Notes: a model not told the origin generated them from the letters alone. DNA of 64,000 nucleotides from Furfurilactobacillus entadae (GCF_045862745.1 NZ_BQXN01000005.1:50979-114978); one strand, 5' to 3'; positions 44,482 through 53,873 are shown, numbered from the stretch's first letter. Program-made: numbers and translations.

Positions 44482-45096
44482 TTACTCAGGGCTACTGGTA
44501 TCGCTCACACCATCCGCAACTCCAAATAAAATCAGCTTCAGCAAGAATTGAATTTGCTCGCGTTCCGACAGTTCTGGATCACCCAGCCGGTGAAATTGAG
44601 CAAATAACGGCGCCAAACTGGTCATGTAAAAACTGGCCGCCGTTTGCGGATCAAGGCCTGGCTTCAGGGTGACTTTGTTTGAACCAAAGAATTGGGCCAA
44701 TGGTCGCACGTAGTCCATGCCGAATAGCTGTCCCAAACGGCGTTTATTTTCCGGCTTTAGGTAGCGGAAACTGCCGTGAATCAGTGAAAACGCATCTCGC
44801 GGGTGCACCGCAAGCATGGCCGCTGTGAGATCCGTCAGCACGTCTAACCCGCTTCCCTGGTCTGCCGTGATGATGGTCGTCATCGTGGTGGCCAGTTCAC
44901 CGCCAACCTCTTCAATTACCTCTAAAAAGATAAGTTCTTTATCGCTAAAGTGATGATACAGTGCTGGTTGTGAGATACCAACAATCCCGGCAATATCTCG
45001 GGTCGAGGTCTCAGCATAGCCCTTTGTCAAAAACAGTTCACGGGCAGCATCCAAAATGCGTCGCCGGGTGTGCGCCAGCTGTTCTTCGCGACTCAT
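44482..45096 (-). CDS. TetR-family transcriptional regulator
   Basis: This 204-residue regulator has the N-terminal TetR helix-turn-helix (TRDIAGIVGISQPALYHHFSD, about 32-52) and a divergent ligand domain. The SD AGGAGG lies before the ATG. No target gene is adjacent on the same strand other than rpoB beyond a terminator, so its regulon and inducer are unknown. Ordinary length for the family. Confidence 0.88.
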   Translation of the reverse strand: MSREEQLAHTRRRILDAARELFLTKGYAETSTRDIAGIVGISQPALYHHFSDKELIFLEVIEEVGGELATTMTTIITADQGSGLDVLTDLTAAMLAVHPRDAFSLIHGSFRYLKPENKRRLGQLFGMDYVRPLAQFFGSNKVTLKPGLDPQTAASFYMTSLAPLFAQFHRLGDPELSEREQIQFLLKLILFGVADGVSDTSSPE

Positions 45097-45230
45097 TTAA
45101 ACGCCTCCTTATTAATAGATTCAATTTAGTTCACAGATCACCTTTAGTTTCTGCTTTCCCTAAGGAAAAAGCAATTACGAACGACTGACCCTCATAAAAC
45201 TTTAATCGCAGGCGTGATCTTTCAACTGAC

Positions 45231-45273
45231 ACAAACAGCCACCCATGGCAATTATCCATAAGTGACTGTTTGT
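45231..45273. terminator. Inverted repeat upstream of clpC stop, possible terminator
   Basis: ACAAACAGCCAC and GTGACTGTTTGT pair around a 19-base loop, 45 bases after the clpC stop on the minus strand. The T run is poor, so it may act through another mechanism or as an mRNA 3' end. Confidence 0.45.
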
Positions 45274-45316
45274 GGGTGCGTATTAACCATGGCGAAACGT
45301 CATGATTAACACGCTG

Positions 45317-47815
45317 TTATTTTGAAGAAACTGGCTCTTTTTGTGTCGGCTGTTCTTTGGTGGTGATCGTAATCTTGCCACCCTTGGCACCAACCGTCAC
45401 CACATCGTTTGTTTTAATTTGTCCAGCAATCAAGGCTTCACTCAACTGGTCTTCCACCTGAGTCTGAAGGGCCCGCCGGATTGGCCGTGCCCCATATTCA
45501 GGATCAAAACCAGCATCTGCGACAACATCAATGGCTGCCGGGGTAATCTTAACCTTGATGCCCTGTTCCGCGACCCGATTCAAGACCGTTGTGGCCATGA
45601 TTTTAACAATGTCGTGTAGTTCTGGCTTTGTCAGGGAGTGGAAGATCACCGTTTCATCGATCCGGTTTAAGAATTCAGGCCGGAATGTTTGCCGTAACGC
45701 CTGACGAATTTTCGCAGACATGGCGTTATAACTATCCGTTGCACTAACCGCGCCAAACCCAACTTCCTTATCGTCACGAACTGCGGTCGCCCCAAGGTTC
45801 GAGGTCATGATCAAAATCGTGTTTCTAAAGTCCACTTTCCGGCCCTTAGAATCCGTCAAAAAGCCATCGTCCAGAACCTGCAATAACAAATTAAAGACTT
45901 CTGTATCAGCTTTTTCCGCTTCATCCAGGAGCACAACGGAATATGGTTTGTTCCGAACCTGTTCGGTCAGCTGACCACCCTCATCGTAACCAACATATCC
46001 TGGTGCTGCCCCAATCAACCGACTGGAACTGTACCGTTCTTGATATTCAGACATGTCGACCCGAATCATGTTGTCTTCAGAACCAAACATTGCTTCGGCT
46101 AATGCCTTGGCTAATTCCGTCTTTCCGACACCAGTTGGGCCAAGGAACATAAACGACCCAATTGGCCGGTTTGGATCTTTCAACCCTGACCGTGCCCGCC
46201 GGATGGCCCGTGAAACCGCGGAAATGGCTTCATCTTGCCCGACGACCCGTTTGTGAAGCACCTTTTCAAGGTTCAACAACCGGGCTTCTTCATTTTTCTG
46301 TAACTGTGTTAACGGAACACCCGTCCACTCAGAAACAACCTCGGCGACATCTTCACCGGTCACCTTCAAGTCATACTGATGCTTACCAGCAAGCTTGTCA
46401 GCATCAGCTTCATCAACCAATTTGTCGACCCGTTTCCGTAACGCCATTTCCTTTTCTCGAAGTGCTGCCGCACCCTCAAAGTCCTGGTTTTCAATGGCCG
46501 CTTCCTTTTGTTGCTGTAACTCAGCCAACTTATCTTCTTGCTTTGCAAGCTTCGTTGGGTGACCCGCGTCATCAATGCGAACCTTGGCTGCCGCCTCGTC
46601 CATTAAATCAATGGCCTTATCCGGTAAGAACCGCTGGGTGATGTACCGTGAAGATAGTTTAACGGCTTCAGTTACCGCGTCATCCGTGATTTCAACTTGG
46701 TGGTGGTCTTCATAACGACCCTTCAACCCCATCAAAATCTCGGTTGCTTCGGCTTCCGTTGGTTCGTCCACTTGCACGGTCGCAAACCGCCGTTCCAACG
46801 CAGCGTCAGACTCAATGTACTTTTGATATTCATTGAGTGTCGTTGCCCCGATGGTTTGGAGTTCACCACGTGCTAAAGCTGGCTTCAAAATGTTCGAGGC
46901 ATCAATTGCCCCTTCTGCACCACCAGCACCAATAAGGGTGTGAAGTTCGTCGATAAACAAGATCACGTGACCATCGTTGTAAATTTCTTCGATGACTTTC
47001 TTGAGCCGGTCTTCGAATTCACCACGGTACTTGGTCCCGGCAACCAGTGATCCCATGTCTAACATCATCAACCGTTTGTCAGCAAGGTTATCTGGCACAT
47101 CACCGGCGACGATCTTTTGGGCAAGGCCCTCAGCAATGGCGGTCTTCCCGACACCAGGTTCCCCAATCAACACGGGGTTATTTTTCGTCCGACGACTCAA
47201 AATTTGAATCACCCGTTTAACCTCTTTAGCACGGCCAACCACGGGATCCATTTGTTTTTCAACCGCCAGGGCCGTTAAGTCACGTGCCAGTGAGTCTAAG
47301 GTTGGCGTGCCTTCCTTTGGCTGCTTAGCCGCGTTCGCTTTGGCGATTTGTTGACGCCGCCGCGGTGAATCGTTAACGCCCAGCTTGTGTAGAATGATCT
47401 TTCGCGTTTGCGCTAGATCCAGGTTCAACGTCATCAAGATCCGGGATGACAGAATTGTTTCGTCTGATAACAACGCCAACAATAGGTGTTCCGTTCCGAT
47501 CTTAGTGGCACCCAACCGTTTTGCTTCGTCACCGGCCAATGTCAACATGTCCTTGGCTTTTGGTGAATATGGTAAATAGGTATCTTTTGTTGTGTTGGTC
47601 ATGGTTCCGTAGCCGGTAAACCGTTCGATTTCTTCACGAACGTCTTCTTCGGTCACGTTGAACTGATCCAGGACTTTGCTAGCAATCCCATTTTGTTCAA
47701 TGGTTAAGGCTAGCAATAAGTGTTCAGTACCCACAGCCTGGTGTTTGAAATATTTAGCTTGTTCCTGTGCCAGCACTAAAACGTCCTTGGCACTCGGTGT
47801 GAATAAATTATCCAT
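45317..47815 (-). CDS. clpC: ATP-dependent Clp protease ATP-binding subunit ClpC
   Basis: The 832-residue product starts MDNLFTPSAKDVLVLAQEQA at 47815 after AAAGGCAGGA. It has two N-terminal Clp repeats (about 1-145), AAA domain 1 with GEPGVGKTAIAEGL, a UVR segment (ENQDFEGAAALREKEMAL) that binds adaptors, and AAA domain 2 with GPTGVGKTELAKAL. It unfolds substrates for ClpP. It follows ctsR and shares its CtsR-controlled promoter. Confidence 0.97.
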   Translation of the reverse strand: MDNLFTPSAKDVLVLAQEQAKYFKHQAVGTEHLLLALTIEQNGIASKVLDQFNVTEEDVREEIERFTGYGTMTNTTKDTYLPYSPKAKDMLTLAGDEAKRLGATKIGTEHLLLALLSDETILSSRILMTLNLDLAQTRKIILHKLGVNDSPRRRQQIAKANAAKQPKEGTPTLDSLARDLTALAVEKQMDPVVGRAKEVKRVIQILSRRTKNNPVLIGEPGVGKTAIAEGLAQKIVAGDVPDNLADKRLMMLDMGSLVAGTKYRGEFEDRLKKVIEEIYNDGHVILFIDELHTLIGAGGAEGAIDASNILKPALARGELQTIGATTLNEYQKYIESDAALERRFATVQVDEPTEAEATEILMGLKGRYEDHHQVEITDDAVTEAVKLSSRYITQRFLPDKAIDLMDEAAAKVRIDDAGHPTKLAKQEDKLAELQQQKEAAIENQDFEGAAALREKEMALRKRVDKLVDEADADKLAGKHQYDLKVTGEDVAEVVSEWTGVPLTQLQKNEEARLLNLEKVLHKRVVGQDEAISAVSRAIRRARSGLKDPNRPIGSFMFLGPTGVGKTELAKALAEAMFGSEDNMIRVDMSEYQERYSSSRLIGAAPGYVGYDEGGQLTEQVRNKPYSVVLLDEAEKADTEVFNLLLQVLDDGFLTDSKGRKVDFRNTILIMTSNLGATAVRDDKEVGFGAVSATDSYNAMSAKIRQALRQTFRPEFLNRIDETVIFHSLTKPELHDIVKIMATTVLNRVAEQGIKVKITPAAIDVVADAGFDPEYGARPIRRALQTQVEDQLSEALIAGQIKTNDVVTVGAKGGKITITTKEQPTQKEPVSSK

Positions 47816-47878
47816 CTCTGTCCTGCCTTTCATTAATGACCCGTGTTTGTCGTTTGTACAAACGTGTGGTCCACCAAC

Positions 47879-48352
47879 CTAATTCTCTAATCGAAGGCGG
47901 TTCAACACCCCAATTAGAATCCGGGCGCGCAGCGTACATTCAACATCATGATCGCCCACGTTCAGCGTATCCTTATCAATGGCTGATAAAATGATGTTTG
48001 CTTCACGTTCCTTAAGCACCCCATCGTTAAACAGAGAGTTAATAATCGCATACGCATCGTGCTGGTTAATTGAATCCCCCACGACATCATTCAACAAGTT
48101 ATCAAGGATGTCTGCATCCGCAAAAAGGTCAACCTTTTCAATCCGGATATAGCCACCGCCGCCCCGCTTACTTTCGACAATGTAACCGTTCTGCATGTTA
48201 AACCGTGTCTTAATGACATAGTTGATTTGTGATGGGACAACATTAAACTGATCAGCAATGTCTGACCGGCGAATTTCCACCTGGTCAGCGCCTTCCAAAA
48301 TGCTCTTTAAGTACTTCTCAATCACATCAGAAATGTTCGTTGAGCCTTCCAT
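47879..48352 (-). CDS. ctsR: Transcriptional repressor CtsR
   Basis: This 157-residue class III heat-shock repressor has an N-terminal winged HTH with VVPSQINYVIKTRFNMQNGY and the glycine-rich wing SKRGGGGYIRI whose heat-sensing loop releases DNA at high temperature. mcsA and mcsB, found between ctsR and clpC in Bacillus, are absent, as in other lactobacilli. A CtsR box lies in its own promoter. Confidence 0.97.
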   Translation of the reverse strand: MEGSTNISDVIEKYLKSILEGADQVEIRRSDIADQFNVVPSQINYVIKTRFNMQNGYIVESKRGGGGYIRIEKVDLFADADILDNLLNDVVGDSINQHDAYAIINSLFNDGVLKEREANIILSAIDKDTLNVGDHDVECTLRARILIGVLNRLRLEN

Positions 48353-48369
48353 CCTCGCTCACCCCAATC

Positions 48370-48417
48370 TTTGACTAATATTGACTTTATTATACGAAGA
48401 ATCGCGGCTTTTGCAAT
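48370..48417 (-). promoter_or_regulatory. Promoter of ctsR-clpC with CtsR box
   Basis: TATAAT (48389-48394, minus strand) with a weak ATTGCA -35 (48412-48417) at 17 bases. Directly downstream, AAAGTCAATATTAGTCAAA (48370-48388) is a tandem heptad close to the CtsR consensus, so binding would cover the start site. Confidence 0.82.
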
Positions 48418-48502
48418 GAAAAAGTTTCCTCAACGTTGTCATAATAAAGTTTCTGGTCTTCATGGGAAGACTACTATACACGTTTTTTTGATGAAGTGAC
48501 AG

Positions 48503-48541
48503 AAAAAAGATCCCAAACTGCTAACTTTTAGTTAGCAGTTC
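48503..48541 (-). terminator. Terminator of tenA
   Basis: AACTGCTAAC and GTTAGCAGTT pair around a 5-base loop; the minus strand continues with TTTTTT. 17 bases after the tenA stop. Confidence 0.88.
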
Positions 48542-48557
48542 GGAATCATCTAAAACA

Positions 48558-49217
48558 TTATGCCCACGTTTCTTGATCGAGAGCCATTTGCCAAAATGAA
48601 CATTCGTAAAACGTGCTCCGTTTAAAGGCGGCGTTCATGGCTTGCTGCGTTTGCTCGTCAGCATGCGCTGCCACTCGATCCGTCAAAGCTAATTGCGTCG
48701 CCACCGCATCCGTGTAGCTCGCAGCTTGATAGCTGTCTAACCAGGCCTGATAAATTGGGACTGGTGACTGTTTACCAGTCAGCGTTTCCCCGATGTCGGC
48801 GTATAACCATGCACACGGCAATAATCCGGCAATGGCCGCTTCCGGGCCTTGTTCCGTCAACGTCCGGTACATATGGGACGTGTACGCATACGTCGTTGGT
48901 GCCAGCGGCGTCGTAGCGACTTCATCATCCGTGATTTTCAGTGTCTTAAAGTACGTCGCCCGCGTCGCCATTTCACCGGCCCGTAAATCAGCGGCGAGTT
49001 CCAACAGCAATGCCGTCACTTTCGGATCGGTCGTTGCCGCCGCGGTCAATTCATGTAGCTTCGCGAAGTCGCGTAAATAATGATGATCCTGAATCAAATA
49101 GTACCGAAACACGGCTTCCGGTAACGTCCCCGCACTTAACTGTTCAATAAACGGATGGTCTAAACTTGCCTGCCATAACGGCAACGCCGCTGCCTTAGCT
49201 TGAATACTAAACGCCAT
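48558..49217 (-). CDS. tenA: TenA-family aminopyrimidine aminohydrolase (thiaminase II)
   Basis: With the start at 49217 (MAFSIQAKAAALPLWQASLD; GGGG 9 bases upstream) the protein has 219 residues and Asp44, Cys135 and Glu205 fall exactly at the catalytic positions known from B. subtilis TenA. It releases HMP from thiamine breakdown products for salvage. No TPP riboswitch is visible upstream. An in-frame ATG at 49226 is directly against the SD and is rejected. Confidence 0.9.
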   Translation of the reverse strand: MAFSIQAKAAALPLWQASLDHPFIEQLSAGTLPEAVFRYYLIQDHHYLRDFAKLHELTAAATTDPKVTALLLELAADLRAGEMATRATYFKTLKITDDEVATTPLAPTTYAYTSHMYRTLTEQGPEAAIAGLLPCAWLYADIGETLTGKQSPVPIYQAWLDSYQAASYTDAVATQLALTDRVAAHADEQTQQAMNAAFKRSTFYECSFWQMALDQETWA

Positions 49218-49292
49218 TAATAACATCCCCTGATTTCGATTTGTTTAACAATCATTATAGCAAACCGTCCGCAGACTTTAACCGCCGCAAAC

Positions 49293-49408
49293 GCGAAACC
49301 TAATGCAAGCCTCGTCTCATCTAACAGAAAACCCGCACCATGGACAAAGTTCAGTCCATGGTGCGGGTTTTCTGTTAGATGAGCAGGCCTAATCGCATTA
49401 GTTTTCGC
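49293..49408. repeat. Nested palindromic element, copy 2
   Basis: Outer arms GCGAAACCTAATGC (49293-49306) and GCATTAGTTTTCGC (49395-49408), then AAGCCT/AGGCCT, then inner 28-bp arms (49318-49345, 49354-49381) around an 8-base loop. It lies between ldhD and tenA and could terminate ldhD-side read-through. The core TGTTAGATGAG and the architecture match copy 1 at 36627-36742, while the arm sequences differ. Confidence 0.8.
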
Positions 49409-49414
49409 TCTCTT

Positions 49415-50413
49415 CTACTTAAATGACACCAAGTTTTCGGCAGTGTCTGTTTCAATTAATTGGCGGTTGTTGTTCAATGCAAATTGCACCATGTTCCGCA
49501 CCGCTGTCTTCGTGTAGAAGGCAATGTGTGGGCTAACCAACACATTTTCGCGGCTCATCAAGTTCTTCAACCGTTCGTCAGGAATGGCATCGAAACTACC
49601 AAAGTCTTCGTTGAAAATCCCGACTTCGTTTTCGTAAACGTCAAGGGCTGCACCAGCAACCTTGCCGTCGTCCAAGGCCTTAATCAAGTCGTCAGTGTCG
49701 ATCAAGTCCCCACGAGCTGGGTTCAAGATGTACACGTTGTCCTTCATCTTGCCAAAGGCTTCCGCATTCAGCATGTGGAAGTTTTCCTTCGTTGCTGGGG
49801 CGTGCAGTGAGATCACGTCAGCTTGGGCATACAATTCATCCAAAGTGTCGACGTAGATGCCATCTTTTTCTAATTCTGGGTTGTGGAAGACGTCATAAGC
49901 AACGATCTTCGCACCAAAACCACGGTAGATTTGGATGGCTGCGCGGCCGATCCGGCCAGTCGCAATCACACCAACTGTCAACTGGTTCAATTCAGTGGCA
50001 ATGTCTGGTGCCCACCGTAAATCACCCGTTGCTTGGCGATGTGCGTATTGTGGTGTCCGACGTAACAACCGCATTAATTCAGTTACTGTGAATTCAGCAA
50101 TGGCTGCTGGTGAATAAGCTGGGACATTTGTGACCTTCATGTCGTTACGCTTAACAGCATCGGCGTCGACATTATCAACCCCAACGTTCCGTAATGACAT
50201 GTACTTTACACCAAGTTCAGCCAACCGGTCCAAAATTGCACCAGTATATGGCTTTTGTTGGTACACAACGGCGCCGTCAAATCCAGCGGCTTGTTCAACC
50301 GTTTGTTCCGTTAATAGATCCTTAACGGCCTTTACTTCAATTCCTTGTTCTTTGGCCCATTCTTCGACGTAAGGTTCTTCGTCATCGCGGATGCCGTAAG
50401 CAATAATCTTCAC
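49415..50413 (-). CDS. ldhD: D-lactate dehydrogenase
   Basis: This 332-residue enzyme reduces pyruvate to D-lactate, regenerating NAD. Arg234 (NPARGDLID), Glu263 (VYENEVG) and His296 (SPHIAFYT) form the catalytic set, and YMSLRNVGVDNVD is typical of lactobacillar D-LDH. The dinucleotide-binding motif reads ATGRIG (151-156), with Ala in place of the first Gly. Start is GTG after GGGGGT. D-2-hydroxyisocaproate dehydrogenase is a close relative and cannot be fully excluded. Confidence 0.88.
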   Translation of the reverse strand: MKIIAYGIRDDEEPYVEEWAKEQGIEVKAVKDLLTEQTVEQAAGFDGAVVYQQKPYTGAILDRLAELGVKYMSLRNVGVDNVDADAVKRNDMKVTNVPAYSPAAIAEFTVTELMRLLRRTPQYAHRQATGDLRWAPDIATELNQLTVGVIATGRIGRAAIQIYRGFGAKIVAYDVFHNPELEKDGIYVDTLDELYAQADVISLHAPATKENFHMLNAEAFGKMKDNVYILNPARGDLIDTDDLIKALDDGKVAGAALDVYENEVGIFNEDFGSFDAIPDERLKNLMSRENVLVSPHIAFYTKTAVRNMVQFALNNNRQLIETDTAENLVSFK

Positions 50414-50508
50414 TGTGTGTTACCCCCAACAATTTTTAATATCAATGTTAATTATATCACTAATATGGGAATTTTGAAGTCGGTTCCACGTGACGCCCTC
50501 ACAATCGA

Positions 50509-51426
50509 CTAACCTGCCTTTTTCGGCGTTCGATAGCCTAGTGATAGCATCACAACCGCTAAAATAATCAGCAATCCCCCAACACCATCTGCCCAAACAA
50601 ACGGAATGTGGAGCACTGTAATCGAAATGACGGTTGCTGCGAGTGGTTCGAACGCATCCAGCAAACTTGCTGTGGTTGGCGAAATGTACATCAAGCTAAC
50701 TGAGTACATAACAAACGCAATTAGCGTTCCAAACAAAACCACTGCGCTAACAGACAGAACGGTTTTCATCGTTAACGGCGGCACGCCGACCCAAATGGGT
50801 TGAATAAAATTCATGGCAATCCCACCAATAAACAACCCCCACCCATTAACATTAACGGACCCGTACGTCGGTAACAACGGACGCGGCAGTAACGTACTCG
50901 TCGCTACGGCAACTGCTGACATCAATCCCCAAAAGAGCAAAGCTGGCGAAACAGCTAAATGATTCAGCTGCCCATGTGTCACGACAAAAAAGGCCCCCAG
51001 CAACGCTAACACCATGCCAATTGCTTCTGCGCGCGACGGCAATTCCCGGTGAAACACGACGTAGTACAACGCGATAACGATTGGACCCAAAAATTGCAGA
51101 ATTGTTGCAACTGCCGCATTTCCATACCGAATTGCCAAAAAGTAAAAGAATTGGATGGGAATCAGTCCCAGTAACCCAAATAAAACTTGCTGCCCTGCTG
51201 CCCGTGGTGTCCTCCACACGGCAAACGGATGCTTGCCTGTCACCACGCTATAAGTAAGGAGTAATAAGCCCGCAAACGTCATCCGAACCGCCGTCAACCA
51301 TGCTGGTGTCACTGGATGAGCACCTGTAAATAACACTTGGGCAAAAACGCCAGAGATTCCCCACAGCATGGCGCCACCACTTGCCAATAAAATTCCGACC
51401 AAGACGTGGCCGTTTCGCTCCCTCAT
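50509..51426 (-). CDS. EamA/DMT-superfamily transporter
   Basis: The 305-residue product starts MRERNGHVLVGILLASGGAM after GGGGTG; an in-frame ATG at 51447 lacks an SD. About ten membrane segments in two EamA repeats (GGAMLWGISGVF at the start of the first, the second from about 160). Such proteins export metabolites or amino acids; the substrate is not readable. The gene after it is a small membrane protein. Confidence 0.88.
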   Translation of the reverse strand: MRERNGHVLVGILLASGGAMLWGISGVFAQVLFTGAHPVTPAWLTAVRMTFAGLLLLTYSVVTGKHPFAVWRTPRAAGQQVLFGLLGLIPIQFFYFLAIRYGNAAVATILQFLGPIVIALYYVVFHRELPSRAEAIGMVLALLGAFFVVTHGQLNHLAVSPALLFWGLMSAVAVATSTLLPRPLLPTYGSVNVNGWGLFIGGIAMNFIQPIWVGVPPLTMKTVLSVSAVVLFGTLIAFVMYSVSLMYISPTTASLLDAFEPLAATVISITVLHIPFVWADGVGGLLIILAVVMLSLGYRTPKKAG

Positions 51427-51458
51427 TTGTAACACCCCACAACACATTTCTTCATTAA

Positions 51459-51857
51459 TTAATCCGTTTTATCAAACGGAAACTGTTTTACTAGGCGATT
51501 ACGCCGTTCATAAACCGTTCCGTACCACCAAATGTCACAAATTATCCCCAATAGCGCAAGCAAGCCAACCGCGTACCGTGTTAGCCCCGTTTCTGAAAAT
51601 AGGCCGACCAAAAGTGTAAACAGGCTAAACAGCACGGCCACCGCAATCGACAACGACAAAATAACCAAGCCCCGCCGTTGTTTTTTCCACCAAATCCCGA
51701 GTAACAAGCTCAGCGTCAAACACCCTAACGCGAGCCACCAGCCCCAGAGATTTTGTTGCGTGATGTAATGCGCCGCTGGCCACATGGTGAGTAACACCAT
51801 TTCTACGATCATAATTCCCCAGGCCAGGACCGTTAACCGTAATCCTTTTTTTGACAT
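51459..51857 (-). CDS. Hypothetical four-segment membrane protein
   Basis: From the ATG at 51857 (MSKKGLRLTVLAWGIMIVEM; SD AAAGGGTG) the product has 132 residues with four membrane segments and a charged C-terminal tail (YERRNRLVKQFPFDKTD). No signature is recognised. It is 32 bases upstream of the EamA transporter gene and may be co-transcribed with it. Confidence 0.7.
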   Translation of the reverse strand: MSKKGLRLTVLAWGIMIVEMVLLTMWPAAHYITQQNLWGWWLALGCLTLSLLLGIWWKKQRRGLVILSLSIAVAVLFSLFTLLVGLFSETGLTRYAVGLLALLGIICDIWWYGTVYERRNRLVKQFPFDKTD

Positions 51858-51941
51858 ATTTTCACCCTTTCGCACCGTTAAAAGAACCCGTCAGAACGAG
51901 ATGTTCATGACAGGTCAGTTAATCACCTATTTTAGCCAACG

Positions 51942-52457
51942 TTAATGATAACGGCGACCAACCATTTGGCGCACTGGCGAGTGCATCGGGTCATCAAGAC
52001 TCCCAGCCAATTCAGCAAAAACCGTGAGGAGCTGGGCATTCGATAATTTTGCTAAACTAGTCGCCGTCTTAATGGTTGCGTCGTCCCACTGTGCCACTGA
52101 ATGATTATCCTCTTGATCTAGCACGATTTCGAGTAATAATCCCACGTTGCTAAACACATGACTGTGGGCCGTAGCCAACGATTGGTGCAACCATTCAAGC
52201 ACCCGTTTTCCGGACGAGGTCAACGCCTGCTGGCGAAACGGTAATTTAAGTAGACACTTCAAAAATTCATGATTACTTAAGCGACTGGCCGCCTGAGCAG
52301 CTGCCTGGTCGGCAACGGTTGGTGCAATTTGATCACCCGTCATGATAGCGTCTAACCGAGCCAAATGACGGACCAATTCAAATTCGCGGGTCACTTTGTG
52401 TTCACGTATTAACCAGTTTTCAAAAACCTCAACGGCATGTTCACGTTGTGTCAGCAT
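51942..52457 (-). CDS. Hypothetical soluble helical protein
   Basis: A 171-residue protein (MLTQREHAVEVFENWLIREH) predicted to be mostly alpha-helical, with no signal peptide or membrane segment. The repeated pattern LSNHEFLKCL and LSNAQLLTVF suggests an internal duplication of a two-helix unit. SD GGGAG precedes the ATG. I do not recognise the family. Confidence 0.7.
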   Translation of the reverse strand: MLTQREHAVEVFENWLIREHKVTREFELVRHLARLDAIMTGDQIAPTVADQAAAQAASRLSNHEFLKCLLKLPFRQQALTSSGKRVLEWLHQSLATAHSHVFSNVGLLLEIVLDQEDNHSVAQWDDATIKTATSLAKLSNAQLLTVFAELAGSLDDPMHSPVRQMVGRRYH

Positions 52458-52532
52458 GGCGTCACTCCCTTAAACGTTCGTTACCGTCAATGTAACATTA
52501 CTAGGAACCATTAACCAAGTGAAACGCTTGCA

Positions 52533-53489
52533 TTACTGATTAGCACGCCAATTTTGAACAAGGTTCGCAAGTTCCGTCTTCATTACCATTAATTCATTTT
52601 GATCAGCTGCATTCGCACCACTTGCTAAATCGTGTCCGCCACCATGGTGACCCTTCGCCAATCCGTTGATCACTGGTCCCTTTGACCGCAAGTGGACCCG
52701 GAACGTTCCGTCGGCGTTTTCAACAACAAGGAGCCACGCAATGACATCCTCTAACCGACCGGGTGTTGAAACCACCGCGTGTGCTTCACTCGTTGTTACG
52801 TTTAGCGCTGTCAATCGTTCTTGAGTTGCCACAAAATAAGCCGCTCCGTTTACATCAATTTCAAGATCAGTCAGAACATCACCCATCAACCGACCAACAC
52901 CGCGGGAGAGTTCAGTTTCGTGGCGACTCACTTCCGCAGCATCAATCCCTGTTGCCAGGAGTTGACTCGCAATCTGTAACGTGTGAGCACTCGTGGCTGG
53001 GTACAAGAACCGCCCGGTATCCCCAACAATTCCGGCATATAACAGCCGCGCTGCTTTTGCCGTCAGCGGCAATTGACCGTTACTAGCATTGACCAAATCC
53101 ATAATAAGTTCCGACGTACTGGAAGCTTCTGGTAACACCCATTGCGGATCGCCAAATGCGTCATCATTCGGATGGTGATCGATCTTAATCAACTCACGGC
53201 CCTGTACGTAGCGACCGTCATCAATGCGTTCCGTGTTCGCCGTATCGACAACAATCACTAAAGCATTGGCAAACGTCGCGTCAGCAACTTGGTCTGGCAA
53301 GCCGAGCCACGCCAAATCCGTTGGAACATCACCAACGGCGTACACTTTTTTGGTGGGGAACGCCGCCTTGATCAACGTTCGAAGCCCAAATTGTGAACCA
53401 AGTGCATCTGGATCAGGCCGTTGGTGCCGGTGAATGATGATCGTGTCGGCTGCTTGAATTGCCGCTAAAATTACTGAAGTCGTTTCCAT
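52533..53489 (-). CDS. DHH-family phosphoesterase, NrnA-like (nanoRNase/pAp phosphatase)
   Basis: The protein carries the DHH motifs HRHQRPDPDALGSQ, VDTANTE, IDHHPNDD and GDTGRF, and the DHHA1 motif GGHDLASGA. Members degrade short RNA oligomers (2-5 nt) and pAp. The start is uncertain: ATG 53489 (METTSVIL) fits family N-termini, while ATGs at 53501 and 53528 are in frame. SD-like GAGG lies 12 bases before 53489. Length 318 residues with the chosen start. Confidence 0.88.
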   Translation of the reverse strand: METTSVILAAIQAADTIIIHRHQRPDPDALGSQFGLRTLIKAAFPTKKVYAVGDVPTDLAWLGLPDQVADATFANALVIVVDTANTERIDDGRYVQGRELIKIDHHPNDDAFGDPQWVLPEASSTSELIMDLVNASNGQLPLTAKAARLLYAGIVGDTGRFLYPATSAHTLQIASQLLATGIDAAEVSRHETELSRGVGRLMGDVLTDLEIDVNGAAYFVATQERLTALNVTTSEAHAVVSTPGRLEDVIAWLLVVENADGTFRVHLRSKGPVINGLAKGHHGGGHDLASGANAADQNELMVMKTELANLVQNWRANQ

Positions 53490-53621
53490 ATTTTCTGCCA
53501 TCCTCATTTTAAATGTTACGTTCATCATGCCATAAAAGTTCGTGGAGAGCCAATCCTTTAACGCAAGTCAGGTTTCGCCCAATCATTTTCATCATGGACT
53601 CCGTTCAGCTACCCATCAGAA

Positions 53622-53656
53622 ACAAAAAAAAGCCACCACCGTAACCGGTGATGGCT
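53622..53656 (-). terminator. Terminator of the tRNA cluster
   Basis: AGCCACCACC and GGTGATGGCT pair around a short loop, followed on the minus strand by eight T. Confidence 0.9.
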
Positions 53657-53661
53657 AGTAA

Positions 53662-53735
53662 TCGGGACAACAAGATTTGAACTTGCGACCCCTGCGTCCC
53701 GAACGCAGTGCTCTACCAAGCTGAGCTATATCCCG
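53662..53735 (-). tRNA. tRNA-Pro (CGG)
   Basis: 74 bases with an intact cloverleaf; the anticodon loop TTCGGGA gives CGG, reading CCG. Last gene of the cluster. Confidence 0.93.
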
Positions 53736-53776
53736 AAAAAATCGCCGCCACCAGGATTGGTGGTGGCGATTAATGA

Positions 53777-53850
53777 TGCACCCAGTAGGAGTCGAACCTA
53801 CAACCTTCTGATTCGTAGTCAGACACTCTATCCAGTTGCGCTATGGGTGC
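53777..53850 (-). tRNA. tRNA-Arg (ACG)
   Basis: 74 bases, cloverleaf intact; loop CTACGAA gives anticodon ACG, whose A34 is normally deaminated to inosine by TadA to read CGU, CGC and CGA. Confidence 0.95.
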
Positions 53851-53873
53851 ATTTTCATAACAAGGTTACGAAA

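Noticed and set aside
49218..49292. TPP riboswitch before tenA
   Set aside because: The conserved THI-box strings (CTGAGA and related) are absent.
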